A DNA stretch of 64,000 bases from an uncultured Coriobacteriaceae bacterium (lineage in GTDB: Bacteria > Actinomycetota > Coriobacteriia > Coriobacteriales > Atopobiaceae). The position numbers and the translations under genes are program-made. Below are positions 44,842 through 53,853 of the stretch, piece by piece. The notes below the pieces were generated by a model. It worked only from the letters and a program-made list of their open reading frames with translations, ran no database searches and was not told the DNA's origin. The DNA lies in contig CADBCS010000002.1 in the NCBI GenBank assembly GCA_902793195.1, positions 1 through 64,000 of the forward strand. Direction: 5' to 3'. Numbering within the stretch: the stretch's first letter is position 1; each line of letters starts with the position of its first letter.

Positions 44842-46299
44842 ATGCAGAACACGACATCAAGCCCAACATCGCTAGCAGACGCAGTCGGGTCTGTGCTGAG
44901 GTATGGCGGGCCGGAGCTGTTGCGCAATCCACAGCGGTTCTGGGGCACCCTAACCGATTGCTATGATGCGGAGTTGCATACCACCGAGATGGAGATTCTC
45001 TCCCACTACTACAGCGAGGAGCTGCTGAGGCCGTTTGCGGACGCGTGCGCGCCTGGTGTGACTGGCGTCGAGAATCGCCTGAAGCAAGCCCAGCATCGAA
45101 CGGAGGTGATACTGCGCGACCATTACCACATCGACGGTACCGCCGCAGCTAGCCTGTCGTATCAACTCGCACAGGGCGTGGCGCAGCATTTGGGCGTGAG
45201 CGTTACGACGTCGGCCCAAAGACGTGCGGCGGTGTGCTCCGTATGCGGAGCGGAGCTGCCAGAAGGCGACGGGCGTTGTCCGCGGTGTGGCTCGGGAGCG
45301 ACGGTAGAGGTAAGAGGTCAGGACGCCCATTCCGAGCAAGGCTTTGTTGGTCGCGTGCCCGAACCGGTTTACGCCAAACGGTGCGCGCGTTGCGGCCAGA
45401 TATTCGACATGGGGTTGTATGCATGCCCGCGCTGCGGACTGGGCACGACCGTTGAGGTGGTCAACCAGTATGGGTACGTGAGGGAGCGCTACGACACCAC
45501 GCAAGTCAGCCAGGACCGCATCAAGAAGCGTCTTTACATCGCCATAATTGCCGGATCCGCCATCGTGCTCGTACTGATTGCGATACTGCTCGCGCAGGAG
45601 TTGGGCCGGCGTTCGAAGCTTGCACCCGACCCTGAGTCCCCGCCTGTCTCCGAGCCTGTGTCCGCGTCGGAAGCCGGCCCCAGCGACCCCGTCAATAGGG
45701 TCACCGTCGACCATGTTGGTACGGTCTCGGGCTCCATAGACGGTTGGGGCCCGGAAAACACGGCTGCCGGATTGATCGTGACCAACCAATCGGACATCGC
45801 GCTGCATCTCGAGACGACGTTTGTGTACTCAACGTCGAGCACGAGTGCGCAATCGATTGACTACGTGCAGGCGCTGGGGCCTGGTGAGAGCGCGCTGATG
45901 ATCGCCCGCTATACCGGCAGCGCAAACTTCGTAAGCTACAGCATCGTATGCGAGCCGTCGACGACGAGCCACCCGGGCCGCGAGTCGATGGCCGGTATGT
46001 ATAGGACGGAAAAAGAGTCTCAGGACAAGTATGGTGCCACCGTTTCGGTAACCAACACCGACACGGCCGGCAGGACCATCTACGTGCGTACGGTCAGCGT
46101 CGTCGCCACCGATCCCAACAGCGGTCGCACCTACGTGGCGACGCACTGGCTCGACAGCTCTCATAATGAGATGGCGCTTGCTCCTGGCGAGCGGGGGTTG
46201 GCCGACTTTACCAATGCGGACGTGTACCAAGTCGGCGCACATCCGGACTGGAGCGCTCTCAACTTGGGCGAGTACTATGTGGAGGGATACATTGAGTGA
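44842..46299 (+). CDS. Double zinc-ribbon membrane protein
   Basis: ATG 44842 has CGGAG six bases ahead (ATG 44836 is too close to it). The 485-residue product has an N-terminal helical domain (about 1-130) that resembles the start of the RCC1 protein. Two zinc ribbons follow (CSVCGAELPEGDGRCPRC and CARCGQIFDMGLYACPRC), then one membrane helix (YIAIIAGSAIVLVLIAILLA). The external half has two beta-sandwich-like regions (TAAGLIVTNQSDIALHL and YGATVSVTNTDTAGRTIYV). No enzyme motif is seen. The zinc-ribbon-plus-one-helix plan is common in regulatory membrane proteins of unknown function. Its stop overlaps the RCC1 remnant just as in the intact first-copy arrangement. Confidence 0.75.
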   Translation: MQNTTSSPTSLADAVGSVLRYGGPELLRNPQRFWGTLTDCYDAELHTTEMEILSHYYSEELLRPFADACAPGVTGVENRLKQAQHRTEVILRDHYHIDGTAAASLSYQLAQGVAQHLGVSVTTSAQRRAAVCSVCGAELPEGDGRCPRCGSGATVEVRGQDAHSEQGFVGRVPEPVYAKRCARCGQIFDMGLYACPRCGLGTTVEVVNQYGYVRERYDTTQVSQDRIKKRLYIAIIAGSAIVLVLIAILLAQELGRRSKLAPDPESPPVSEPVSASEAGPSDPVNRVTVDHVGTVSGSIDGWGPENTAAGLIVTNQSDIALHLETTFVYSTSSTSAQSIDYVQALGPGESALMIARYTGSANFVSYSIVCEPSTTSHPGRESMAGMYRTEKESQDKYGATVSVTNTDTAGRTIYVRTVSVVATDPNSGRTYVATHWLDSSHNEMALAPGERGLADFTNADVYQVGAHPDWSALNLGEYYVEGYIE

Positions 46300-46513
46300 G
46301 GACCTGAGGACCGACACGTGTCAGGCGGTACGCTTGCGCGGCCTGGAGGTGTTCGAACGCCCGAAGGTTTATCTGGGCTTTCTTGCCGATGCGTTGTGCC
46401 ACGCGATGAAGCCCAACAGAAACGACACGAGTGCCACGGCAACGAGAATGGCGGAGCCACGTAGCCCGCGAGCCCGTTCCCGCTGGGCCCGACCCACGTC
46501 GTGGCAGAAGTGA
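46292..46513 (+). pseudogene. Truncated RCC1-repeat protein gene (second module copy)
   Basis: From TTG 46292 the first 36 or so codons closely match the intact RCC1 gene (LSEDLRTDTCQAVRLRGLEV, PKVYLGFLADAL). After about 46400 the sequence instead matches the intergenic DNA found behind the intact gene (42727 onward). The membrane helix and all repeats have been lost by one internal deletion of about 1.4 kb. Confidence 0.8.
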
Positions 46514-46545
46514 CGTCCCGAGCACCCGCCAAGGTTCTCCCAGTG
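46503..46545. repeat. Module-boundary repeat, copy 3
   Basis: TGGCAGAAGTGACGTCCCGA and the following bases are the diverged third copy of the boundary sequence (others at 39799-39841 and 42845-42885). It ends the duplicated region, and the ABC exporter genes begin 80 bp later. Confidence 0.55.
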
Positions 46546-46622
46546 CCTTTCTCCATTCGTCTGACCGCGCACAAGGCGCAAATATGCAAGAATGTCCTTG
46601 TTGCGATATGGCGGAGGCGAGC

Positions 46623-47324
46623 ATGGCATTTGTCGAGTTCATCGATGTGTGCAAGACGTACCAGATGGGTGACGTCGAGGTGCGCGCCGTCCATGGCATG
46701 AGCTTTTCCATAGAGCGCGGCGAGCTGGTGATAATCGTGGGCCCGTCGGGGGCAGGCAAGACCACGGTGCTCAACATGCTGGGCGGCATGGACGCGGCGA
46801 CCTCGGGCACGATCCTGCTGGACGGCCACCGGGTGAGCAGCCTGAGCGAGGCGCAGCTCACACACTACCGCCGACACGACATCGGCTTCGTGTTCCAGTT
46901 CTACAACCTGGTGCAAAACCTCACGGCAAGGGAGAACGTGGAGCTCGCGAGCCAGATTTGCAAGCACCCGCTGCCGGCCGACGAGACGCTCGAGCTGGTG
47001 GGACTCGCCAACCGCATGGACAACTTTCCCGCCCAGCTCTCGGGCGGCGAGCAGCAGCGCGTCGCCATTGCCCGGGCACTGGCCAAGAATCCCAAGCTCC
47101 TGCTGTGCGACGAGCCCACGGGCGCACTCGACTTCCAAACGGGTCGGCAGATTCTCCGGCTGCTGCAAGACGCCTGTCGCACCACGGGCCGCACCGTGGT
47201 AATTGTCACGCACAACCTGGCCTTTACCCGCATCGCCGACCGCGTGGTCCATGTGCGCGAGGGTCGTGCCGCGCAGGTGGAGGTCAACACGCATCCCGCC
47301 GACGCCCTCACGGTCGAGTGGTAG
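46623..47324 (+). CDS. ABC transporter ATP-binding protein (MacB/LolD type)
   Basis: ATG 46623 follows GGAGG by five bases. The 233-residue ATPase has Walker A GPSGAGKTT, Q-loop FVFQFYNLVQNL, signature LSGGEQQRVAIARAL, Walker B LLLCDEPTGALD and H-loop VTHN. FYNLVQNLTARENV and the DEPTGALD form are typical of LolD/MacB-type ATPases, which work with FtsX-fold permeases. Its partner permease gene starts two bases after its stop. Confidence 0.95.
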   Translation: MAFVEFIDVCKTYQMGDVEVRAVHGMSFSIERGELVIIVGPSGAGKTTVLNMLGGMDAATSGTILLDGHRVSSLSEAQLTHYRRHDIGFVFQFYNLVQNLTARENVELASQICKHPLPADETLELVGLANRMDNFPAQLSGGEQQRVAIARALAKNPKLLLCDEPTGALDFQTGRQILRLLQDACRTTGRTVVIVTHNLAFTRIADRVVHVREGRAAQVEVNTHPADALTVEW

Positions 47325-47326
47325 CC

Positions 47327-50300
47327 ATGAGCTCGCGCAGGCGGGGCCTCTCGGCCTTTACCAAGACGACCCTGCGCGGCATTCGCGGCTCGACGGGGCG
47401 CTTCTTGGCCATCCTTGGCATCGTGGCGCTGGGCTGCGGCTTCTTTGCGGGCCTCAAGATGAGCGGCCCCACCATGCGCAAGGCGACCGACGACCTCTAC
47501 GACGGCACCTGCCTGTACGACCTGCGGTTGGTCTCCACCTTGGGATTCGAGGACGCCGACGTTGCTCGCGTCGCGCGCATAGAAGGCGTCCAGGACGTGA
47601 TGCCGGCCAAGTCGTGCGACGTGGTTGCGCGCATGGGGGGCGAGCAGCTGGCGATGCGTGTTGGCTCGCTCAACGTGGACGCGGCAAAGAGGGCCAACCA
47701 GGTGGACGCGAGCACCATCCAGAGCGACGACTCGAGCTACCTCAACAGGCTGTTCCTGCGCGGGGGAAGGTGGCCCGAGCAAGCGAGCGAATGCGTGATT
47801 GCCGCCGACGACCAGGGGCTTGGCGTGGGCATTGGCGACACCATCGAGGTGCTCACCTTTGCGGGCGACAACGACGACGCGCTTCGCGAGCGCACGCTCA
47901 CCGTGGTGGGAACCGTCAGCTCGTCGGTCTACCCCTACACGGGCAGCTACGGGTCGACCACGCTGGGGTCGGGCCAGATCAAGATGTATGCCTTCGTGGG
48001 CGACGACGCGTTTGACGAGGACCTGCCGTATACCGAGGTGTACGTGCGGGTGGCGGGTGCCGAGCGGGAGCAGGCTGGCTCGGAGAGGTACGAGGCCGTG
48101 GTGGGCGAGACGCGCGACCGCATTGATGCCGCAACGGACGAGCTGGCCCGGTCGCGGCTCGAGGACCTGCGCTCCGAGGTGCAGGCGGAACTCGACGACG
48201 CGCGCGCGGAGTACGAGGACAAGAGGGCCGACGTCGAGCAGGAGCTAGCAGATGCCAAGGCCGAGCTCGACGACGGGTTGGAGGAGCTCGAGCGCGGCGA
48301 GCGGGAGCTGGCCGACGGTCAGCGCGAATACGAGGAGGGCTTGCAGGAGCTCGAGGATGCCCGCGCCCAGCTCGATGAGGCGGAGGGCACGCTCGAGGAG
48401 TCGCGTGGCCAGATCGACGACGCGGACGACCAGCTGCGGGAGGGACAGTCGGCCTGGCGAAAGGGCATGCACGACCTGCTCAAGAAGCTCGGCATTCCCA
48501 CCAGCACGTCCCTGAGGGACGCGCGGACGCGCGTGGAGGCGCAAAAGAAGGAGCTTGTGGAGGGCCGTGCCAAGCTCGAGGCGGGAATCGAGCAGGCGAC
48601 GGAGGGCGAGAGGCAGGCGCAGGAGGGAATTGCCCAGCTCGAGGCGGGCATTGCCCAGATCGAGGAGCAGATCGCCCTGCTGCCAGAAGGCGAGCAGAAG
48701 GCGATGCTGGAGGCCCAGCGCGATGCCATGATGGCCCAGCTCGAGGAGGCGCAGGCCGGCCTGCGACAGGCGCAGGAGACCAAGGCCGAGCTGGAGGAGC
48801 AGCTCAAGGGGCTGCCCACGGTCAAGCAGCTCGACCAGGCGATCGAGGGCATTGGGAAGCTCGAGAAGTCGCGCACGACGCTCGAGGAGAGCGCCAGGAA
48901 GCTCGAGGACGGCAGGCGCCAGCTGGCCGAGGGCGAGGAGGAGCTCGAGTCGGGCAGGGCGCAGCTGGAGGAGGGCCAGGCCGAGGCGGACGCTGCCGCA
49001 GACGAGCTGGCCAGCGGCTGGGCCGAGCTCGCGGACGGTCGCGCCGAGTACGAGGACGGCCTCGACGAGTACGAGTCGGGTCGTCGCGAGGCCGACGAGA
49101 AGCTCGCAGACGCGCGGCGCAAGATCGACGACGCCCAGAAGGAGATCGACGACCTCGAGCTGCCCAGCATCTACCTGCTGGACCACTCCCAGAACGAGGG
49201 CATCGCCGCCCACGAGGCCGACAGCAAGCGTATCGACTCCATCGCAAACGTGTTCCCGCTCATCTTCTTCCTGGTTGCGGCGCTCGTCTCGCTCACCACC
49301 ATGACGCGCATGGTGGGAGACGATCGCACCGAGATCGGCACGTACAAGGCCCTCGGCTACGGCACCGCCAGGATCGCCGGCAAGTACCTGTTCTATGCCG
49401 GTGCCGCTGGGCTCGTTGGCGCCACTTTGGGAATCCTGGTCCTCTCGCAGGTGTTGCCCCTCATTGTGACCTCGGCCTATTCCATCATCTACACCATACC
49501 CGTGCACCCCATCCCGCTGCCCATCGACGTGGGCATCGCCCTTATGTCAGGCGGCTTGGGCGTGGGGGTGACGCTCGTGGCAACGTATGGTGCGGTCGTG
49601 GCGAGCCTGCGCGAGGTCCCGGCCACCCTCATGCTCCCACGCGCGCCCGTTGCGGGAAAGCGCATCCTCTTGGAGCGCATAGGCCCCGTGTGGCGCCGCC
49701 TCTCGTTCTTGGGAAAGGTCACGTGCCGCAACCTGTTTCGCTACAAGCGCCGCTTTGCCATGACCGTCATTGGCATCTCGGGGTGCACGGCGCTGCTGCT
49801 GGTGGGCTTTGGCCTGCGCGATGCCATATGGGACATCATCGACTGCCAGTACGGCCCCATCGTCCGCTACGACACCACGGTGGTGTTCGACTCGGACGCC
49901 ACGCAGGACCAGGTGGAAAGCGTGGTGCGGTCCATGCAGGCCAGAGGCGACGCAAAGAACATCGTGCGCGTCCAGCAGGAGAACATGCACGCGGGGGCGA
50001 CGTCGCGCGACAGGGAGCCCACGCGCGTGCAGGTGATAATCCCGCAGTCGGAGGAGAGCATCGCCAACGTGGTTACCATGGTGGAGCGCCTGTCGCGCGA
50101 GCCGGTGCGCATGGACGACGACGCGGTGGTGCTCACCGAGAAGGTCGCGACCATGCACGGCCTGGCCGTGGGCGACGAGATTCTGCTCTACGACCAGGAC
50201 GACATCGGCAACGTGGTGGGGCATGGGCACCATCTGGTGGTTACCGGCATCACCGAGAACTACGTGGGCAACATCGTGTACGTGGGCCGCAACGCGTGGA

Positions 50301-50869
50301 AGGCGGTGGACGCTAACGAGCTGCCGTTCTCGACCGTGCTTGCCGACTCCGTCGATTCGCAGGCGGCGCGCAAGGAGTACTCGAGCTGGCTGCACGACTG
50401 CGAGGGCGTATCCACGGTCGTCTTCTCGGACGAGACCGTTGCCATGTACCGCGACGCGCTGGCGGTCGTGGACATGGTGGTGGTCCTGCTCATCGTGAGC
50501 GCGGGTCTGCTGGCGCTCATCGTGCTGTACAACCTCACCAACATCAACATAAGCGAGCGCGTGCGCGAGATCGCGAGCCTCAAGGTGCTGGGGTTCACGC
50601 GCGGGGAGGTGTATGCCTACGTCTTTAGGGAGATACTCCTGCTCTCCGTGATGGGCGATGCGCTGGGCATGGTGTTCGGTACATTTTTGGAGACCTTCGT
50701 CGCCACGACAGCCGAGACGGACTACGTGATGTTCGGCCGCGTTATCCACCCGATGAGCTATGTGTACGCGTTCGTGCTCACCATCGTCTTTACCCTGCTC
50801 ATCCTTCTGCTCATGCGCCGAAAGCTCGACCAGGTCGACATGGTGGAGTCGCTCAAGTCCATAGAGTAG
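47327..50869 (+). CDS. FtsX-like ABC permease with long coiled-coil domain
   Basis: The 1180-residue protein has an N-terminal membrane helix (FLAILGIVALGCGFFAGLKM), a MacB_PCD-like periplasmic-type domain and a long coiled coil. The coiled coil, about residues 270-620, is highly repetitive ELxDGxxELExGxxQLxEA-type heptads. Then come two FtsX membrane modules (three helices near 640-780, one near 810, three at the C-terminus from VVVLLIVSAGLLALIVLY). This is the mechanotransmission type of ABC system, which moves or senses envelope molecules rather than importing. The coiled coil is unusually long and may reach through the cell wall. Upstream ORF sequence from 46958 is not the start. It forms an operon with the ATPase. 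Confidence 0.9.
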   Translation: MSSRRRGLSAFTKTTLRGIRGSTGRFLAILGIVALGCGFFAGLKMSGPTMRKATDDLYDGTCLYDLRLVSTLGFEDADVARVARIEGVQDVMPAKSCDVVARMGGEQLAMRVGSLNVDAAKRANQVDASTIQSDDSSYLNRLFLRGGRWPEQASECVIAADDQGLGVGIGDTIEVLTFAGDNDDALRERTLTVVGTVSSSVYPYTGSYGSTTLGSGQIKMYAFVGDDAFDEDLPYTEVYVRVAGAEREQAGSERYEAVVGETRDRIDAATDELARSRLEDLRSEVQAELDDARAEYEDKRADVEQELADAKAELDDGLEELERGERELADGQREYEEGLQELEDARAQLDEAEGTLEESRGQIDDADDQLREGQSAWRKGMHDLLKKLGIPTSTSLRDARTRVEAQKKELVEGRAKLEAGIEQATEGERQAQEGIAQLEAGIAQIEEQIALLPEGEQKAMLEAQRDAMMAQLEEAQAGLRQAQETKAELEEQLKGLPTVKQLDQAIEGIGKLEKSRTTLEESARKLEDGRRQLAEGEEELESGRAQLEEGQAEADAAADELASGWAELADGRAEYEDGLDEYESGRREADEKLADARRKIDDAQKEIDDLELPSIYLLDHSQNEGIAAHEADSKRIDSIANVFPLIFFLVAALVSLTTMTRMVGDDRTEIGTYKALGYGTARIAGKYLFYAGAAGLVGATLGILVLSQVLPLIVTSAYSIIYTIPVHPIPLPIDVGIALMSGGLGVGVTLVATYGAVVASLREVPATLMLPRAPVAGKRILLERIGPVWRRLSFLGKVTCRNLFRYKRRFAMTVIGISGCTALLLVGFGLRDAIWDIIDCQYGPIVRYDTTVVFDSDATQDQVESVVRSMQARGDAKNIVRVQQENMHAGATSRDREPTRVQVIIPQSEESIANVVTMVERLSREPVRMDDDAVVLTEKVATMHGLAVGDEILLYDQDDIGNVVGHGHHLVVTGITENYVGNIVYVGRNAWKAVDANELPFSTVLADSVDSQAARKEYSSWLHDCEGVSTVVFSDETVAMYRDALAVVDMVVVLLIVSAGLLALIVLYNLTNINISERVREIASLKVLGFTRGEVYAYVFREILLLSVMGDALGMVFGTFLETFVATTAETDYVMFGRVIHPMSYVYAFVLTIVFTLLILLLMRRKLDQVDMVESLKSIE

Positions 50870-50960
50870 CCGTCGTGCCGAGGTGGCACCTCGGTATGTT
50901 TGCTCGGCGGTGGCATTGTATACTTTTGGGCATGGACCGTTGATGGGAGGAGAGGGTCGG

Positions 50961-52076
50961 ATGGCATACCTTGGAGAGAGCACGGCGAAGCTCGGATTTG
51001 GCCTCATGCGTCTGCCCAAGTTGGGGGACGGCGGCATAGACGTTGCGCAGACGTCGCTCATGGTGGACGAGTTCTTGAGCGGCGGCGGTACCTACTTCGA
51101 CACGGCGTGGGCATACGGCGGCTCGGAGGAGGCCATCCGTAAGGCGCTCGTCGAGCGGCATCCGCGGCACAGCTACACCATTGCGACCAAGAACGCCGCA
51201 TGGCTCGGACCCAAGACCGCCGACGAGGCGAAGGCGCAGCTAAGCATATCGCTCGAGCGCCTTGGCACCGATTACGTCGACTACTACCTGCTGCACAACC
51301 TGGGCGGCACGCGCACCAGGTTCTTTGAGGAGTGGGGTCTGTGGGACTGGGCCCTGCAGATGAAGCGTGAGGGCAAGATTCGACACCTGGGCTTCTCGTT
51401 CCACGACAACGCCAAGACGTTGGACCAAATACTGCAGGCACACGCGGACGACGTCGAGTTCGTCCAGCTGCAGATAAACTACGCCGACTGGGAGGACGGG
51501 TCCGTCCAGTCGCGTCTCGTGCACGAGGTGGCCCGAAGCTACGACAAGCCGGTGGTGATCATGGAGCCCGTAAAGGGTGGCACGCTGGCCAATCCCCCCG
51601 AGCCGGTGGCCCAGATCCTGCGCGCGGCAGAGCCCGAACGCCCGCTCGTGGAGTGGGCGCTGCGGTTTGCCATGAACTTCGACGGACTCATCGCCTGCCT
51701 GTCGGGTATGTCCAGCCTGGAGCAGATGCGCGAGAACCTGCAGATTCTCAAGCGCCTCTCGCCGCTCACGCAAAAGGAGCTGGACGCGCTTGCGGCCGCG
51801 CGCGCCAAGCTTGCCGAGCTCATTGCGGTGCCGTGCACGGGTTGCCACTACTGTATGGAGGACTGCCCGGTGAGCATGCCCATCTCCTCTATTATGGAGA
51901 GCCTCAATCGCGCGGCGCTATATGGCATGGACAGGGGCAAGAGCAACTACGGCTTTGCCACGCGCGACGGCGTGAGGGCGTCCGACTGCATCCGGTGCGG
52001 CCAGTGCGAGGAGGCCTGCCCGCAGCACATCGACATCATCGACAAGCTGGCGGCCGCGGCAGAGCAGTTTGAGTGA
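50961..52076 (+). CDS. Aldo/keto reductase with C-terminal 2[4Fe-4S] ferredoxin domain
   Basis: ATG 50961 follows GGGAGGAGAG. The 371-residue product has an AKR TIM barrel: FDTAWAYGGSE with the conserved aspartate and tyrosine, the lysine in IATKN, and DYVDYYLLHN. The C-terminus has two cysteine clusters, CTGCHYCMEDCP and CIRCGQCEEACP, each fit for one [4Fe-4S]. This 'predicted aldo/keto reductase of the CPR family' is widespread in anaerobes, probably coupling NAD(P)H to iron-sulfur electron transfer. The substrate is unknown. A TATACT box at about 50919 may be its promoter -10. Confidence 0.92.
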   Translation: MAYLGESTAKLGFGLMRLPKLGDGGIDVAQTSLMVDEFLSGGGTYFDTAWAYGGSEEAIRKALVERHPRHSYTIATKNAAWLGPKTADEAKAQLSISLERLGTDYVDYYLLHNLGGTRTRFFEEWGLWDWALQMKREGKIRHLGFSFHDNAKTLDQILQAHADDVEFVQLQINYADWEDGSVQSRLVHEVARSYDKPVVIMEPVKGGTLANPPEPVAQILRAAEPERPLVEWALRFAMNFDGLIACLSGMSSLEQMRENLQILKRLSPLTQKELDALAAARAKLAELIAVPCTGCHYCMEDCPVSMPISSIMESLNRAALYGMDRGKSNYGFATRDGVRASDCIRCGQCEEACPQHIDIIDKLAAAAEQFE

Positions 52077-52156
52077 CATGTGCCGAACCCTTGCCGTTGG
52101 TTGGGGTTGTGTGCTAGAGTTGCCCTTCGCGTGCACGATAAACGCATAGTACCCAT

Positions 52157-52194
52157 AGGTGTCACCTTGAAAACCACCTCTAAAAAACAAGGAG
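52157..52194 (+). promoter_or_regulatory. preQ1-I-like riboswitch
   Basis: AGGTG (52157-52161) pairs with CACCT (52175-52179) around a 13-base loop. A following A-rich tail CTAAAAAACAAGG carries CAAGG (52188-52192), which can pair with CCTTG (52165-52169) in the loop. A short stem with an H-type pseudoknot and A-rich tail is the preQ1-I design. The pseudoknot includes most of the Shine-Dalgarno sequence AAGGAG (52189-52194), so ligand binding would block translation. The gene controlled, VUT family, is a queuosine-precursor transporter, which agrees with the reading. Confidence 0.75.
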
Positions 52195-52204
52195 TTGTTG
52201 CTGT

Positions 52205-52924
52205 ATGAAGAAGGCGCTCTCGGCCATCGGCCACATGCTCTCGTCCGTTCACCCGCTCGTCCTTGCGCTGTCGGTCCTTTCCATCGTGGGAATGAACCTG
52301 CTGGCAAACAAGAGCATCGACACGGGCGTGCCATGGCTCGCGCTCGACTGCGGCATACTGCTTTCGTGGCTGGCGTTCCTGTCGATGGATGTGGCGACGC
52401 ACTGCTACGGGCCACGCACGGCGACGGTGGTGTCGCTCGTGTCGCTTGGGCTCAACCTCGTTATGGTGGGAATCTTCTTTGTGGCGAGCGTGGTGCCCGG
52501 CGTATGGGGCGAGAGCTTTGTTGACGGCAGCGAGGCCGTGATAAACACCGCGCTCGACCACACCTTTGGCGGTACGTGGTTCGTGATCCTGGGCAGCTCC
52601 ATTGCCTACGCGGTGTCGGCCGTGGTAAACAACTTCCTCAACTGGGGCATTGGCGAGCGGGTTGGTGGCAGGGGGACCTTTGGGACGTTTGCCCTGCGCA
52701 GCTACGTCTCCACCTTCATCGCCCAGTTTACGGACAACATGGTGTTTGCGCTCATCGTAAGCCGGACCTTCTTTGGGTGGACCTTGCTGCAGTGCGTCAC
52801 GTGCGCCGTTACCGGCGCCGTGCTCGAGCTGCTCTTTGAGGTGTTCTTCTCGCCCATTGGGTATCGCATCTCGCGCAGGCTGCTGCATCGCGCAGACGTG
52901 GGTGGCGTGCAGGTGATGGGGTAG
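52205..52924 (+). CDS. VUT-family queuosine-precursor transporter
   Basis: ATG 52205 sits ten bases after AAGGAG. The 239-residue membrane protein has about six helices and the VUT/YhhQ pattern: LDCGILLSWLAFLSMDVATHCYG (the DVxxxxYG motif after helix 2-3), NTALDHTFGGTWFVILGSSI, and YVSTFIAQFTDNMVFALIV. The family imports preQ1 or preQ0 for queuosine tRNA modification. The riboswitch-like leader supports the function. It is followed 3 bp later by an SDR gene. Confidence 0.9.
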   Translation: MKKALSAIGHMLSSVHPLVLALSVLSIVGMNLLANKSIDTGVPWLALDCGILLSWLAFLSMDVATHCYGPRTATVVSLVSLGLNLVMVGIFFVASVVPGVWGESFVDGSEAVINTALDHTFGGTWFVILGSSIAYAVSAVVNNFLNWGIGERVGGRGTFGTFALRSYVSTFIAQFTDNMVFALIVSRTFFGWTLLQCVTCAVTGAVLELLFEVFFSPIGYRISRRLLHRADVGGVQVMG

Positions 52925-52927
52925 GTC

Positions 52928-53575
52928 ATGAACGTCGTTGTGAGCGGTACGGCGAGTGGCATAGGCAAGGCCATCGCCGAGCGATTCCTGGCAGAGGGCC
53001 ATGCCGTCCATGGCATCGACGTGGACGTGGCACGGATCAGCCACCCGCGCTATGCCCACGTTGTCCGGGACATCCGCGACGAGGGGCCGCTCTCCGTTCC
53101 CGCCCCGCACATTCTGGTTGCCAACGCGGGGACGATCGAGGAGGACGAGGCCATAGACGTCAACCTTGTGGGAACCATCCGGTTTGTGGAGCGGTTTTTG
53201 GATGGCGACGAGCTGCGGTCCGTGCTGTTCGTGGCGTCGGCGTCGGCACGCAATGGGGCCGAGTTCCCCCTGTACGTGGCGAGCAAGGCGGGCATCGTGG
53301 GCTACATGAAGAACCTTGCGCTCAAGTTGGCGCCGCGCGGGATAACCGTAAACAGCATCTCGCCGGGCGGCGTCGTGACCCCTGCCAATGCGCACATCCT
53401 TGGGAGCGAGGAGCTGTATGGGCAGGTCCTGGCCGAGACGCTGCTGGGCAAGTGGGCGCAGGCGTCCGAGATTGCCGACCTGGCCTGGTATCTCACCATG
53501 GTCAATCGCTCCATTACCGGCGAGGACATCCTCATCGACAACGGAGAGATGCTAAAATCCAATTTTATTTGGTAG
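52928..53575 (+). CDS. Short-chain dehydrogenase/reductase (SDR)
   Basis: The 215-residue protein has the classical SDR order: TASGIGKAIAERF cofactor loop, ILVANAGTI (the NAG motif), a catalytic serine in VASASARNGAEFPL, the YVASK tyrosine-lysine pair, and ISPGGVVTPA. The glycine loop begins GTASGIG instead of TGxxxGIG, and the NADP-discriminating end reads GIDVDVARI. It could be 3-oxoacyl-ACP reductase-like, but the substrate cannot be set. It begins three bases after the VUT gene stop and probably shares its transcript. Confidence 0.88.
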   Translation: MNVVVSGTASGIGKAIAERFLAEGHAVHGIDVDVARISHPRYAHVVRDIRDEGPLSVPAPHILVANAGTIEEDEAIDVNLVGTIRFVERFLDGDELRSVLFVASASARNGAEFPLYVASKAGIVGYMKNLALKLAPRGITVNSISPGGVVTPANAHILGSEELYGQVLAETLLGKWAQASEIADLAWYLTMVNRSITGEDILIDNGEMLKSNFIW

Positions 53576-53713
53576 CGGACCGCGCTGGCCGTGCACGTTA
53601 ACGTGCGAGGCGTGGCTTCTTCGAACGTCGGGGGCAAATTCTCGACCAAATTGGGCTCAATGCGACGCTTTTGGGAGGTTTCCGCGCGTTCGCGTTGAGG
53701 CGGCGCACAAAAA

Positions 53714-53815
53714 AGTGGACAATCGTTTTGCGCGGAACAACGCCCAACTGGGATAATACCGATATTGATGCAACGATTGTCCACTCGGTAAAATAGCGAG
53801 TGGACAATCGTTTTG
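53714..53815. repeat. Three copies of GTGGACAATCGTTTTG, two forming a perfect hairpin
   Basis: A forward copy lies at 53714-53730. A reverse copy at 53772-53787 and a forward copy at 53797-53812 pair perfectly over 16 bp (AACGATTGTCCACTCG) with a nine-base loop. The 278-bp gap also is AT-rich at its right end (ATATATAAATAGATAC). No gene is seen. The layout recalls the hairpin pair at 9844-9997, but with an unrelated sequence. Confidence 0.9.
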
Positions 53816-53853
53816 AGGCACAATCCCGTCAACTGCGGATATATAAATAGATA

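Noticed and set aside
46958..47326. Start of a 1303-residue protein upstream of the FtsX-like permease
   Set aside because: The first 123 residues are an out-of-frame Arg/Ala-rich reading of the ATPase gene. The real start, ATG 47327, follows the ATPase stop by two bases.
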